Origin: Kiritimatiellia bacterium
GTDB taxonomy: Bacteria; Verrucomicrobiota; Kiritimatiellia; CAIQIC01; Lenti-01
Length of the DNA stretch: 39,072 bases
Assembly (NCBI GenBank): GCA_028681135.1
Contig: JAQUJC010000031.1
Coordinates: forward strand, 1 to 39,072
Reading direction: 5' to 3'
Under the pieces are notes generated by a model. The model was not told the origin of the DNA, made no database searches, and saw nothing but the letters and a program-made list of their open reading frames with translations. The position numbers and the translations under genes are program-made. This document shows, one piece after another, positions 1 to 7,940 of this stretch; the stretch's first letter is position 1, and each line of letters begins with the position of its first letter.

Positions 1-225
1 AACCCGATGCGCTGCCTGCTCCCAAATGGCGACGTAAAAAAACACTCCGGGCCTCCACACAGTCACTGCTTCAACATCTCCGCCATGAGGTATGGGCGGA
101 TGCCCTGCATTTCTCCGGCTTCGTGCCAACTGCGTCGGGTAACGCGAAGCCGCAGAAACTCGAAAAGGGCCTCGGACATGCCCTTTTTTACGCCATAGGC
201 TGAGTCAGTTCGGGCCAAACCCCAG

Positions 226-247
226 ATGATGGTTAATTAACCATCAT
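226..247. promoter_or_regulatory. Perfect 22-bp palindrome, possible operator
   Basis: The half-site ATGATGGTTAA is followed directly by its exact reverse complement, with no spacer. It lies in the gap downstream of the minus-strand exonuclease gene. There is no U-tract on either side, so it does not look like an intrinsic terminator. A dyad of this length with an AT-rich centre fits a dimeric repressor site, but no regulator or regulated gene can be named from this window. The rest of positions 1-308 holds no gene I can support. Confidence 0.45.
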
Positions 248-308
248 GTAGAAAATATCAGGTCTGGACAGCGTGAGAGCAGGGGGGGGCAACAGGGGGA
301 AAGGGCGC

Positions 309-929
309 TCAGGTAATCACGCCGCGGGTGCGCAGTTCGAAGAAGGTGGCTTTGCAGGCGCGGACGTCGGCGAGGGCGTCATGGGCGTGGGCGAAACCCT
401 TTTTGAAAAGCATGCGGTGGAGTTCGGTGAGATTGGGATACTTGAAGTCGCCATAGCGTCCGGGGATGGCGCAGTAGGCGGTGGATTCTTTCATGGTGCA
501 GCGCAGCCGTTTCTCGAGCAAGAAATGGGGGAGGGACAGGCGCAGGCATTCGGCGCCCAGGATTTTTTCATCGAAGGAGACATTGTGGGCAATGACACAG
601 GCGGCAGCGGCAATGTGGGGTTGGACTTCGGCGAGGGCATCGGCGAGCGGGATACCTTCGGCGAGGGCGCGTTCGGTGGTGATGCCGTGGACGCGGGCGG
701 CGTCGGGGGGGATGGTATAGCCCTGGGGGAGGATGATGCGGTTGGCGGAGGCGATTTCGTTGCCGGCGTCGTCGCAGAGGAGCCAGGCGAGTTGAACCAT
801 ACGGGGCCAGTTGGTCAGGGTGTCCGGCGAGAGAGGCAAATTCCAGCGCCGAGGCAGGCCGGTGGTCTCGGTGTCAAAGAAGAAGAGCCGCGTATCGGAG
901 GGGCCGTTAAAATTGAGCATCATATCCAT
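309..929 (-). CDS. DnaQ-like 3'-5' exonuclease (DEDDh family)
   Basis: A 206-residue protein of the RNase T / DNA polymerase III epsilon exonuclease superfamily. The catalytic set is visible: Exo I FFDTETTG with D19 and E21, Exo II HNVSFDE with D120, and Exo III HDALADV with H183 and D188, giving the DEDDh signature. The family uses two metal ions to remove nucleotides from 3' ends of DNA or RNA. It is a stand-alone exonuclease domain, since no polymerase, PHP or helicase domain is attached, so its substrate cannot be read from sequence. The start ATG lies about 46 bases after the stop of the secreted-protein gene on the same strand, so the two probably share a transcript. It could serve in repair or in RNA trimming. 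The family call is firm and the specific role is open. Confidence 0.9.
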   Translation of the reverse strand: MDMMLNFNGPSDTRLFFFDTETTGLPRRWNLPLSPDTLTNWPRMVQLAWLLCDDAGNEIASANRIILPQGYTIPPDAARVHGITTERALAEGIPLADALAEVQPHIAAAACVIAHNVSFDEKILGAECLRLSLPHFLLEKRLRCTMKESTAYCAIPGRYGDFKYPNLTELHRMLFKKGFAHAHDALADVRACKATFFELRTRGVIT

Positions 930-975
930 GAGGGGGCGCTTTCGTTCAGAGGGACCATTGGTCTGTGGGTGGGGG

Positions 976-1971
976 TCACAGGGATGGGGTCAGGTCTGGG
1001 GTCAGGTCCGGCTGGGTCGGCCGTGCGGGGGCCGGCGGCGGCGTGGGGGCGGTGGGTGGGGCGGCGGCGTGGGGCATCTCAAATTGGATATCATCGATGG
1101 TCCAGGTGACACCGGTTTTGCGGAAGCCCATGAGGGTGGGCTGAAGAAGCTTGGCCCCCTGCACCTGCACACCGACGAACAGAACCTGCGGCTGAGTCGT
1201 GATGGCGCGTACAAATGTCCATTGGGCCGGGAGGCCGACTGTATCGAGAAATGCCTGGGCGTGGGTCAGGAAGGTGAGTAGCGGCACCCGCGCGCGATAG
1301 GCGGCGCTCATGTCGGCGTAGATGGTATCGAGGTCGCCGGTTTGGAAGCGGGACCAAAACGCATTGGCCAAGGCCACGACTTCGGGCGGGGGTGCGATGG
1401 TGGGGCCGACGTGGACCGTGGCGCGGCGAGCCATGATTTCTTCGACCACGGACGGGGAGATGCGCCACTCGTCGCCCAACTTAATGAGGCCGACCAGGAT
1501 GGGTTTATCCTTGCCGGTGGCGGAACGGCTTTCGATGCTGGCCAGATAGCCATCAATATCGTCGGGGGCGCGGGCATATCCGCGGATGGTCCAGGTCATG
1601 CCGGGGTAGTTCGCTTCGTTGAGAATGCCGAGGAGGATATGCTGGAGGCGGGCGGGGGCGAGATCGTTGAGTTGAATTTGCGCGGACAGTTCCTGGAGAT
1701 CGGCGTCGGTCAGTTCGGGTGTTTTTGCTTTGAGTTCGGCGAGGCGGCGGTCGAGCAGGTACTGACGCATGCCGCGGAGATCCTGGAGGGCCAGGGCCGC
1801 GTTTAAGTCGCCCTGGGCGAGAAAGGACAGATAGGTTTCCAGGAGGGAGGCGGCGGCGGGGTCGGGGGGCTCGGGCGCAAAAAGGGCGGGGGGCTCGGCC
1901 GCGTGAATGGCGGCGCCGCTAAGGCACAGGCAGGCGAGACAAACGAGACAGATGGTTTTTTTCATGTTCAC
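976..1971 (-). CDS. Exported protein of unknown function with Pro-rich C-terminus
   Basis: A 331-residue protein beginning with a clear signal peptide: basic MNMKK, then a Cys/Leu-rich hydrophobic stretch to about residue 24, ending in an A-x-A-like AIHA site. The mature part contains two stretches that could be diverged copies of an NTF2-like or DUF-type alpha+beta fold: around residues 40-75 (LLETYLSFLAQGDLNAAL) and around 200-235 (ALANAFWSRFQTGDLDTIY). Both share the pattern aromatic-x(5)-GDL. The last 35 or so residues are almost all Pro, Ala and Thr. No catalytic motif is recognised. A promoter-like sequence lies upstream on the same strand and the exonuclease gene follows, so it heads a two-gene unit. 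The signal peptide is seen directly; the internal repeat is inferred. Confidence 0.72.
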   Translation of the reverse strand: MNMKKTICLVCLACLCLSGAAIHAAEPPALFAPEPPDPAAASLLETYLSFLAQGDLNAALALQDLRGMRQYLLDRRLAELKAKTPELTDADLQELSAQIQLNDLAPARLQHILLGILNEANYPGMTWTIRGYARAPDDIDGYLASIESRSATGKDKPILVGLIKLGDEWRISPSVVEEIMARRATVHVGPTIAPPPEVVALANAFWSRFQTGDLDTIYADMSAAYRARVPLLTFLTHAQAFLDTVGLPAQWTFVRAITTQPQVLFVGVQVQGAKLLQPTLMGFRKTGVTWTIDDIQFEMPHAAAPPTAPTPPPAPARPTQPDLTPDLTPSL

Positions 1972-1990
1972 GGCTCCGGAGATCAGTTCA

Positions 1991-2007
1991 GGGCGATGGC
2001 ATCGCCC
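1991..2007 (-). other. Stem-loop in the 5' leader of the minus-strand exported-protein gene
   Basis: GGGCGAT and ATCGCCC form a perfect 7-bp stem with a 3-base loop. It begins a few bases downstream of the proposed -10 box, so it would sit at the very 5' end of the transcript, where such hairpins often stabilise mRNA or block initiation. The function is inferred; only the stem is seen. Confidence 0.35.
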
Positions 2008-2010
2008 TTC

Positions 2011-2038
2011 ATAATGCCGAACAGCCGCGACAAGTCAA
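2011..2038 (-). promoter_or_regulatory. Sigma-70-type promoter for the minus-strand pair
   Basis: Read on the minus strand, TTGACT (2038-2033) is followed after 16 bases by CATTAT (2016-2011). The -35 box matches the consensus at five of six positions, and the -10 box keeps the conserved second A and last T. It points toward the exported-protein gene that starts at 1971. Transcription start is not proven. Confidence 0.5.
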
Positions 2039-2371
2039 ACGCTGTGTCACCATCGTGAACTATTTTTGTGTGAGTGGGGGGGGGGGAGCTGTTTCGGGGC
2101 GCACACGACCTACGGAGTGCGGGTGTCGGATGATCGGATTCCCGTGATTTCGTTCTTTGTGGCCGGGCCGGGATCGGTTACACTGCCGAGTAAGATATAA
2201 AGTGATCGCGATCCCGCGGACGAGGTGGCGGCCACGGTGGAATAGGATTCGGTCTCGTGGCGCGGACAAGCTCAAGCACACCCGGCTGGGGGATAAGGTC
2301 AACGTCGGTGAATCAATCTGGAATGCAGACGGGAAGCCGTTTGAGATATCAGGAAAGGAGCGGTGGACATT
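2039..2371. other. Gene-free divergent region between the minus-strand pair and the zinc-finger gene
   Basis: About 330 bases between divergent genes. It holds a run of 11 G at 2076-2086, AT-richer sequence around 2190-2205 (TAAGATATAAAG) that could contain a + strand -10 box, and a strong Shine-Dalgarno AGGAAAGGAG at 2351-2360. Open frames here show no recognisable protein. Confidence 0.4.
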
Positions 2372-3556
2372 ATGCGTATGGTGACACGTCAAGAAATCGA
2401 AAAAAGCATGGATATTATTCATAACCTGTCGGAGGAGGAGACCTATGAATGGATTCATGTGATGCAGGAAGAACAGCCCTTTCTTCAGATATATGTGGCG
2501 GCCATTTGTGAGCGGGGTGATTTCGAGGATGACAATGACATCGATGCCTTCACGAACCTGGCCATCATCATTTGGCATGCCATGCGCACCGCCGCCCAGG
2601 GGCCCCTCGCGGAGGTGAAAGGATACGAGATTGATGAGCGGGAAGAGGCGTTGATCGAGCACTTTAATTCGGTCGAAGGGGAAGCGGAAGCTGACGTGAT
2701 GAACGCCGTTCAGACATGGCTGGAAGACGATCCCCAGCGCCCCCTTCTCGAATTTCTCCTGATGACCCTCATGTCCCCAGAGAATCCCTATGAGGTGACA
2801 GAGGAAAGCACCGGGATGCTACTGGTCTACCTGAAAGTGATCGCAGAATGTTTGGACCATGCGTCCCCACAGAAAGAGGCGAAAGCGCCCGCCAAAAAAG
2901 TGTTACATCCGGGACAGTGCATGCGGTGTCAGGCCGTGCTCAACAAGGCGAACATGACGAACCATCTGAAAAAGTGCAAAGAGAAAGCGGGGGGCAGCAA
3001 TGAGCGGGGCGTGGAGATGTTCCATCTGCTGATCGAGAGCGTGCCTCTGCCAATGTACTGGCTGCATGTCGAGATTCCCGGCACCAAAACGCTAGCCGAT
3101 TTGGATGCGTTCCTGCGCGGTATCTGGCTGGAATGCTGTGGTCATATGAGCTGCTTCACGATAGAGGGTACGCACTATGTGTCGAGTCCGATGGAAGAAT
3201 CGATATTTGGGCGGCGTGAGAAGAGTATGCGGCAGAAGATTTACACCATCCTCAGGATGGGGATGAAATTCAAGTATGCGTACGACTACGGATCGACAAC
3301 CGATTTGAAGCTGCGTGTCGTGGATATCCACAAACAACAGGTGAAGAAATCGGGTGTCACGCTATTGGCGAGGAATCAGCCGCCGCCTTGGGAATGCACG
3401 GGCTGCGGCAAACCCGCCACACAGGTTCAGGCGGGGGGATGGGGCATAGACCCCGATTTTCTATACTGTGACGACTGTGCGGCCGATGCCGATGAAGACG
3501 ATCTTCTCCCTATCGTCAATTCCCCGCGAACCGGGGTTTGCGGCTATTGTGGATAA
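2372..3556 (+). CDS. pRiA4b ORF-3-like protein with zinc-finger motifs
   Basis: About 394 residues from the ATG at 2372. An in-frame GTG at 2363 lies only 2 bases after the SD AGGAAAGGAG and is less likely. The N-terminal 170 residues are acidic and helical with no recognised motif. Around residue 180 comes a finger of the form C-x2-C-x(9)-H-x3-C (QCMRCQ ... HLKKC). The centre (FHLLIESVPLPMYWLHVEI to YDYGSTTDLKLRVVDI) has the features of the plasmid pRiA4b ORF-3-like family (PF07929), including its YDYGS signature. The C-terminus is a Cys-rich ribbon with ECTGCG, CDDC and a final CGYCG. That family is widespread on chromosomes and mobile elements and its role is not established. No partner gene adjoins it. 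Family call good, function unknown. Confidence 0.8.
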   Translation: MRMVTRQEIEKSMDIIHNLSEEETYEWIHVMQEEQPFLQIYVAAICERGDFEDDNDIDAFTNLAIIIWHAMRTAAQGPLAEVKGYEIDEREEALIEHFNSVEGEAEADVMNAVQTWLEDDPQRPLLEFLLMTLMSPENPYEVTEESTGMLLVYLKVIAECLDHASPQKEAKAPAKKVLHPGQCMRCQAVLNKANMTNHLKKCKEKAGGSNERGVEMFHLLIESVPLPMYWLHVEIPGTKTLADLDAFLRGIWLECCGHMSCFTIEGTHYVSSPMEESIFGRREKSMRQKIYTILRMGMKFKYAYDYGSTTDLKLRVVDIHKQQVKKSGVTLLARNQPPPWECTGCGKPATQVQAGGWGIDPDFLYCDDCAADADEDDLLPIVNSPRTGVCGYCG

Positions 3557-3763
3557 CCGCCAATGTGATTGAGGTGTCTATCCATCTCGATGAGAAAGGT
3601 GCACCAAAAGCGCCAATGGCGAACTCATATTGGCAAATGCGTCTCATGTTAAATTCCCATTAATCCTGCACCAATGGTGGGGGATTCGGTTGACATCATC
3701 ACGTGAATCCCTGACAGTGAACCTGCTGGGACGTATGCGATTCCAGCACACGAGATATCGATT

Positions 3764-3997
3764 ATGGACGAAGAACGATACAAAAAATGTAGGCATTGTG
3801 GGAATCGGGTTCACCCGCGCACTCGGCAATGTCCCTATTGTGGCGAAATCATTGGGGCGGGTTGGTTTTCCATCGTGGGCATAGTGTTGCTGATACTGGT
3901 GGTGTTGGGGCTGCTGATTTCTGCTTTTTGCAATCGGACGCCATCGCCGGGGGGGACGGTGGTGGCGCCGCTGAAGGACAACTCTTCGTCTCAGTAG
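3764..3997 (+). CDS. Small zinc-ribbon membrane protein
   Basis: A 77-residue protein with an N-terminal zinc ribbon made of two C-x2-C knuckles (KCRHCGN and QCPYCGE, residues 9-26), then one strongly hydrophobic segment of about 23 residues (roughly 33-55) and a short polar tail. The layout predicts a single-pass protein with the ribbon on one face of the membrane. Small zinc-ribbon plus one-helix proteins are common in bacteria, and most have no assigned role. The SD is weak (the start is preceded by CGATT). The gene ends 7 bases before a run of 20 G. The coding call rests on the intact paired cysteines and a proper membrane helix. Confidence 0.7.
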   Translation: MDEERYKKCRHCGNRVHPRTRQCPYCGEIIGAGWFSIVGIVLLILVVLGLLISAFCNRTPSPGGTVVAPLKDNSSSQ

Positions 3998-4004
3998 ACG
4001 GTGC

Positions 4005-4024
4005 GGGGGGGGGGGGGGGGGGGG
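4005..4024 (+). repeat. Homopolymer run of 20 G
   Basis: Twenty consecutive G residues just after the stop of the small zinc-ribbon gene. Such a run can slip during replication and is also error-prone in sequencing, so its exact length should be treated with caution. On the other strand it is a C-tract that leads straight into a heptamer repeat. Confidence 0.8.
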
Positions 4025-4027
4025 AAG

Positions 4028-4065
4028 ATTCAATATTCAATGTTCAACATTCAACATTCAATATC
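4028..4065. repeat. AT-rich heptamer repeat array, copy 1
   Basis: Imperfect tandem units of the type ATTCAAT / GTTCAAC (ATTCAATATTCAATGTTCAAC and onward). Its reverse complement ends in GAACATTGAATATTGAATCTTCCCC, which closely matches the array at 30716-30769, including the C-rich flank TCTTCCCC. The two are therefore copies of one dispersed element and not chance low complexity. Confidence 0.75.
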
Positions 4066-4312
4066 GGGTTGGGGTCAGACTGCGTGCATAGTGGCTGTCA
4101 TCCCGACTTGTCCACCATAGCCTTGGCGAAGGCTGGAGCTTGTCGAGGGATCTCGGTCTGGATGTAACTGGCCAGCCATAGCAGCGAGACCGAGATGGTT
4201 CGACTTCGGCGCGGTGCGCCTCCACTCAACATGACCCGCGCTTGCACGATATCGCAGATGCGCCCGTTAACAGCGGGGGGGGGGCGGTCCTGAAAGGCGT
4301 GTGAAAGAGGCG
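4066..4312. other. Gene-free stretch upstream of the hydrogenase operon
   Basis: Non-coding as far as I can see. It starts with a single TTGGGGTCAG motif at 4069-4078, which recalls the outer arms of the hairpins near 34.9 and 36.4 kb but has no matching second arm here. It also has a run of 10 G at 4275-4284. Confidence 0.4.
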
Positions 4313-4341
4313 TTGACGGGAAGGCGGGGGTTGGCTACCCT
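4313..4341 (+). promoter_or_regulatory. Candidate promoter of the CBS-hox operon
   Basis: TTGACG (4313-4318), a 17-base spacer, then TACCCT (4336-4341). The -35 box matches five of six consensus positions and the -10 keeps the key T, A and final T. It lies 45 bases before the start codon of the CBS-domain gene, and no other good promoter is seen between it and hoxF. Confidence 0.42.
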
Positions 4342-4386
4342 TTCCTTAGTAACCACAACGTCATACTGGCACGAGGAGGTTTGGGC

Positions 4387-4833
4387 ATGAGCACGACAGT
4401 CAGCGATTTGTTGCGTATCAAAGGTAGCAATGTGGAGACCATTACGAGGTCGGAAACGGTTCTCGAAGCGATCCGGCGCATGGAAAAGCAGCATATCGGT
4501 TGTCTGGCTGTGGTGACCAAGGCTGGCAAATTATCGGGCATCATTACGGAGCGGGATTGTCTGTGGAAGATTGTGGCATCGGGCAAATCGCCGAAGACGC
4601 ATTTGGTCAAGGATGCGATGACGCTTCTGCGGCAGATGCGGACGGTGACGCCATCGCAGACGGTGGAGGAGTGTATGGTGCTGATATCCGGGCGACGGCA
4701 TCGGCATCTGCCGGTTCTGGACAGGGGCGCGTTAGCCGGCATGATATCCATTGGCGATGTGGTCAAGACCCAACTGGATGCTCAGCAGGCGATGATTGAC
4801 AGCCTGGAGAAGTACATCACGGGAACGTTCTAG
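4387..4833 (+). CDS. Twin CBS-domain protein heading the hydrogenase operon
   Basis: A 148-residue protein made only of a CBS pair. The first domain spans about residues 8-62 (TITRSETVLEAIRRM ... GIITERDCLW) and the second about 75-135 (TVTPSQTVEECMVLI ... HLPVLD ... GMISIGDVV). The start is the ATG at 4387, 7 bases after a perfect GGAGG. CBS pairs usually bind AMP, ADP, ATP or NADH-like ligands and act as energy sensors. No enzymatic or DNA-binding domain is attached. The stop lies 16 bases before hoxF, so it is almost certainly co-transcribed with the hydrogenase. A role in sensing adenylate or redox state for the operon is inference; a role unrelated to hydrogenase is possible. Confidence 0.88.
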   Translation: MSTTVSDLLRIKGSNVETITRSETVLEAIRRMEKQHIGCLAVVTKAGKLSGIITERDCLWKIVASGKSPKTHLVKDAMTLLRQMRTVTPSQTVEECMVLISGRRHRHLPVLDRGALAGMISIGDVVKTQLDAQQAMIDSLEKYITGTF

Positions 4834-4849
4834 CGGGTGGAGACAGCCG

Positions 4850-6658
4850 ATGACGGCGTCAGCCCACCCCACCATCCAGTCGGTCATTGCCCGCTATGCG
4901 GGGGATGCCACGCGGCTGATGGACATCTTGATCGACATCCAGGAAGCGCTGGGTTGTCTGACGCATGAGACGACAGCGGCGATTGCCAAGGAGCTGAAGG
5001 TTCCACAGGTGACGGTGGAGCAGACGGTGTCGTTTTACCATTTCTTTGCGCGCGAGCCGCGCGGGGCCTTCGTGGTTTATCTCAACAACAGCGTGGTTGC
5101 GCAGTTCCACGGGGGGGAGGAGGTGGCGACGGCTTTTGAAGCGGCAGCGGGCTGCCGGTTTGGTGAAGTGTCGGCGGACGGGGTGGTCGGGTTGTTCCAT
5201 ACGGCGTGCATTGGCATGAGCGATCAGGAGCCCGCGGCGCTGATCAATGGGCAGGTGTTTCCGAGTTTGACGCCGGACAAGGCCCGGGCCCTGGTGGCCG
5301 GCATGCGCGCGGGCCGCACGTTGGAAGACTTGAAGGGGCGCGACTATGGCGACGGGCAGAATGCGCATCCGCTGGTTCGTGCGCTGGTGCACAACCACAT
5401 TCGGCGGCGGGGACTGACGGTATTTGCAGATTACCACCCGGGTGAGGCGCTCGCCAAAGTGACAGGTCTGAGTTCGGGAGAGGTGATTGCCGAGATCAAG
5501 TTGGCCAGTGTGCGCGGGCGGGGCGGGGCGGGATTCCCGACGGGCATGAAGTGGGAATTTGCGCGCCGCGCGGCAGGCGAAACCAAATATATTTTCTGCA
5601 ACGCGGACGAAGGCGAGCCGGGGACGTTCAAGGACCGCGTGATTTTGACGGAGCGCCCGCAGATGGTATTTGAGGGCATGGCGATGGCGGCGTACGCGGT
5701 CGGGGCGCAGCAGGGCATCTTGTATGTGCGCAACGAATACCATTATTTGCGGGACTATCTGGAGGATGTGTTGGCGGAGATGCGCGCGCAGCATCTGCTG
5801 GGCGAGGCGATTTGCGGTGTGGCGGGTTTCACCTTTGACATCAGCATTCAGTATGGCGCGGGGGCCTATGTGTGCGGGGAGGAGTCCGCGTTGATCGAAT
5901 CGGCCGAGGGCAAGCGGGGCGAGCCCCGTGACCGGCCCCCGTTTCCGGTGGAGAAGGGGTATCTGCAGAAGCCGACGGTGGTCAACAATGTGGAGACGCT
6001 GTGTTCGGCGGTGCAGGTGATGCTGAAGGGGCCGCATTGGTACAACCGCCTGGGCACGGAACAGTCGAAGGGCACGAAGGTGCTGTGTGTGTCGGGCGAT
6101 TGTGAGCGGCCGGGCATTTATGAAGTGGAATGGGGCTTTTCGGTCAATGACATCCTGGCGCTGGCGGGGGCGACGGCGGTGCAGGCGGTACAGGTGGGCG
6201 GCCCGTCCGGGGCATGTATTGGCCCGGAGGAATTCGAGCGGGTCCTGGCCTACGAAGATCTGGCGACGGGCGGTTCCTTTATTGTCATCGGCCCGCAGCG
6301 CGATTTGTTGAAGGACGTGGTATTGAACTTTACGCGGTTTTTCCGCGCGGAATCGTGCGGGTCGTGTGTGCCGTGCCGGGCGCTGACGGGGATGGCGCAG
6401 GTGGTCCTGGAGCGGATCATTGACGGGAAGGGCACGGCGGAGGATGTGGAGCGGCTGCCGTCGTGGCAGGCGATCATGCGCTACAATCGCTGTGGCCTGG
6501 GCCAGACCGCACTGAACCCAATCACCAGCACGATCAACAATTTCCGCTCTCTCTATGATGGGCGGCTGGCCCGGGGCAATCCGCGATTTGTGCCCTCCTT
6601 TGATTTGGCGGCGGCGGTGCAGGACTATGAGGCGGCGGTTGGCGCCGGAAAGGACTAA
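4850..6658 (+). CDS. hoxF: NAD-reducing hydrogenase diaphorase subunit HoxF
   Basis: FMN- and NAD(H)-binding subunit of the soluble [NiFe] hydrogenase. At 602 residues it matches my recollection of Ralstonia HoxF. Residues 1-155 are a NuoE-like domain, and 175-602 are NuoF-like. Visible are the nucleotide site GRGGAGFPTGMKW (223-235), NADEGEPGTFKDR (251-263), and the [4Fe-4S] ligands C503, C506, C509 (SCGSCVPC) and C548 (RCGLG). The NuoE-like part has lost most of the [2Fe-2S] cysteines: YLNNSVVAQ replaces the first pair, and of the second pair only C120 remains (ACIGMS). Ralstonia-type HoxF is also reduced there. The start chosen is the ATG at 4850; an earlier in-frame ATG at 4796 would overlap the CBS gene by 38 bases and adds residues with no family match. 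hoxU follows after 12 bases. Confidence 0.95.
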   Translation: MTASAHPTIQSVIARYAGDATRLMDILIDIQEALGCLTHETTAAIAKELKVPQVTVEQTVSFYHFFAREPRGAFVVYLNNSVVAQFHGGEEVATAFEAAAGCRFGEVSADGVVGLFHTACIGMSDQEPAALINGQVFPSLTPDKARALVAGMRAGRTLEDLKGRDYGDGQNAHPLVRALVHNHIRRRGLTVFADYHPGEALAKVTGLSSGEVIAEIKLASVRGRGGAGFPTGMKWEFARRAAGETKYIFCNADEGEPGTFKDRVILTERPQMVFEGMAMAAYAVGAQQGILYVRNEYHYLRDYLEDVLAEMRAQHLLGEAICGVAGFTFDISIQYGAGAYVCGEESALIESAEGKRGEPRDRPPFPVEKGYLQKPTVVNNVETLCSAVQVMLKGPHWYNRLGTEQSKGTKVLCVSGDCERPGIYEVEWGFSVNDILALAGATAVQAVQVGGPSGACIGPEEFERVLAYEDLATGGSFIVIGPQRDLLKDVVLNFTRFFRAESCGSCVPCRALTGMAQVVLERIIDGKGTAEDVERLPSWQAIMRYNRCGLGQTALNPITSTINNFRSLYDGRLARGNPRFVPSFDLAAAVQDYEAAVGAGKD

Positions 6659-6670
6659 GGGAGGCACCTG

Positions 6671-7366
6671 ATGGCCAGTTTTGTCCGGATTACGCTGGAT
6701 GATCGTGTCTACCTGGCAGAGGAAGGTGCGCAGTTGGTTGCGGCCGCGAAAGAATGCGGCGTCTACATACCGACGCTGTGCAACTATCCGGGGATTCCGC
6801 CCAAGGGGGCCTGCCGCATCTGCACGGTGCTGGTCAACGGAATTCCCCACACCGCCTGCACGACCAAGGTGGTGGAAGACATGAACGTGGTGACCACCAC
6901 GCCCGAATTGGAAGCCTTTCGCACGTCCATCGTTGAGATTTTATTGGCGGAAGGCAACCACTTCTGTCCCATTTGCGAGCGCAGTGGGAATTGCGAGTTG
7001 CAGGCGCTGGCATATCGCTACCGGGTGCCGGTGTCGTCTTTCCCATATCTCTTTCCGACGCGCGATGTGGAGGCGTGGCATCCGAAACTGATCAAGGACC
7101 ATAACCGCTGCATTCAGTGCAAGCGGTGCATCCGAGGCATCCACAATGCGAAGGGGCAGGCGATCTTTGCCTTTGGGAAGCGCGGTGACAAAGTGGTGAT
7201 CAACATCGACCGGGAGACCTCGCGCGACATCAGCGACGAGTTGGCCCAGCAGGCGATGGACATTTGTCCCGTCGGGGCGATTTTGCGCAAGGGGAAGGGA
7301 TTTGACACCCCCATTGGGCGGCGGACCTATGACCATGCGCCCATCGGCAGCGAGGTGGCACCATGA
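6671..7366 (+). CDS. hoxU: NAD-reducing hydrogenase electron-transfer subunit HoxU
   Basis: A 231-residue iron-sulfur subunit homologous to the N-terminus of NuoG. It relays electrons between the hydrogenase dimer (HoxHY) and the diaphorase HoxF. The plant-type [2Fe-2S] ligands are C37, C48, C51 and C63. A His-Cys3 [4Fe-4S] site follows with H97, C99, C102 and C108 (HFCPICERSGNC). A further [4Fe-4S] site has C147, C150, C153 (RCIQCKRC) and C199 (DICPVG). The short length and single terminal cluster fit the Ralstonia-type HoxU. Its stop overlaps the hoxY start by 4 bases (ATGA), which implies translational coupling. Confidence 0.95.
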   Translation: MASFVRITLDDRVYLAEEGAQLVAAAKECGVYIPTLCNYPGIPPKGACRICTVLVNGIPHTACTTKVVEDMNVVTTTPELEAFRTSIVEILLAEGNHFCPICERSGNCELQALAYRYRVPVSSFPYLFPTRDVEAWHPKLIKDHNRCIQCKRCIRGIHNAKGQAIFAFGKRGDKVVINIDRETSRDISDELAQQAMDICPVGAILRKGKGFDTPIGRRTYDHAPIGSEVAP

Positions 7367-7932
7367 CGGCCAAAGCGACACCCGCCAAGAAGGTGATTGC
7401 GACCACGTCGCTGGCCGGCTGTTTTGGCTGTCATATGTCCCTGCTCGACATCGACGAGCGATTATTTGACCTGATCGAGCTGGTGGACTTCAACAAATCG
7501 CCGTTGGATGACATCAAGGAGTTCACGAAGGAGTGCGACATCGGACTGGTAGAAGGCGGGTGCAGCAACGACGAGAATGTGCATGTGCTGACGGAGTTTC
7601 GCAAGCACTGTCGCACGCTGGTCGCGGTGGGTGAATGCGCTATCATGGGCGGGCTGCCGGCGTTGCGCAACCTGATGCCGCTGAAGGACTGCCTGGATGA
7701 GGCCTATCGGAATGGGCCCACGGTGGCCGACAGCAATCCCCAGCAAATTCTGCCGCATGATCCCGACCTGCCCAAATTGCTTGATCGCGTCTACCCGTGC
7801 CACGAAGTGGTGAGCATTGATTATTTTCTGCCCGGTTGCCCGCCGAGCGCGGACCTGATTTGGGATGCGCTGGTGGCGTTGGTGAGCGGCAACGAATTGG
7901 CCTTGGAGTACCGGACCTTTAAATTTGATTGA
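7363..7932 (+). CDS. hoxY: NAD-reducing hydrogenase small subunit HoxY
   Basis: A 189-residue [NiFe]-hydrogenase small subunit that carries only the proximal [4Fe-4S] cluster. Ligand motifs are C20 and C23 (GCFGCHMS), C92 (VGECA) and C159 (PGCPPS). It is short, without a Tat signal or the medial and distal cluster domain of membrane-bound uptake hydrogenases, which places the enzyme in the cytoplasm with group 3 hydrogenases. It pairs with HoxH to form the H2-activating module. Its start overlaps hoxU by 4 bases. Confidence 0.95.
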   Translation: MTAKATPAKKVIATTSLAGCFGCHMSLLDIDERLFDLIELVDFNKSPLDDIKEFTKECDIGLVEGGCSNDENVHVLTEFRKHCRTLVAVGECAIMGGLPALRNLMPLKDCLDEAYRNGPTVADSNPQQILPHDPDLPKLLDRVYPCHEVVSIDYFLPGCPPSADLIWDALVALVSGNELALEYRTFKFD

Positions 7933-7940
7933 GAGAGCCC

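Noticed and set aside
63..179. A 38-residue minus-strand frame (MSEALFEFLRLRV...) near the left edge
   Set aside because: Codon use is plausible, but there is no SD, no recognised family, and the frame is open upstream without a start. It may be the end of a broken gene, and I cannot support it.
273..1109. Long Gly-rich + strand frame of 278 residues
   Set aside because: It lies opposite the exonuclease and exported-protein genes. Its Gly-rich composition is what a high-GC antisense frame gives.
4069..4078. Single TTGGGGTCAG copy, and two GGGGTCAGGTC copies near 985-1005
   Set aside because: They resemble the outer arm of the hairpins at 34.9 and 36.4 kb but have no paired second arm. The 985-1005 copies lie in the coding tail of the exported protein. 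Too short to call elements.
4859..6850. 663-residue minus-strand frame opposite hoxF
   Set aside because: Arg/His-rich and without any motif, while hoxF on the other strand has every expected ligand. It is an antisense shadow.
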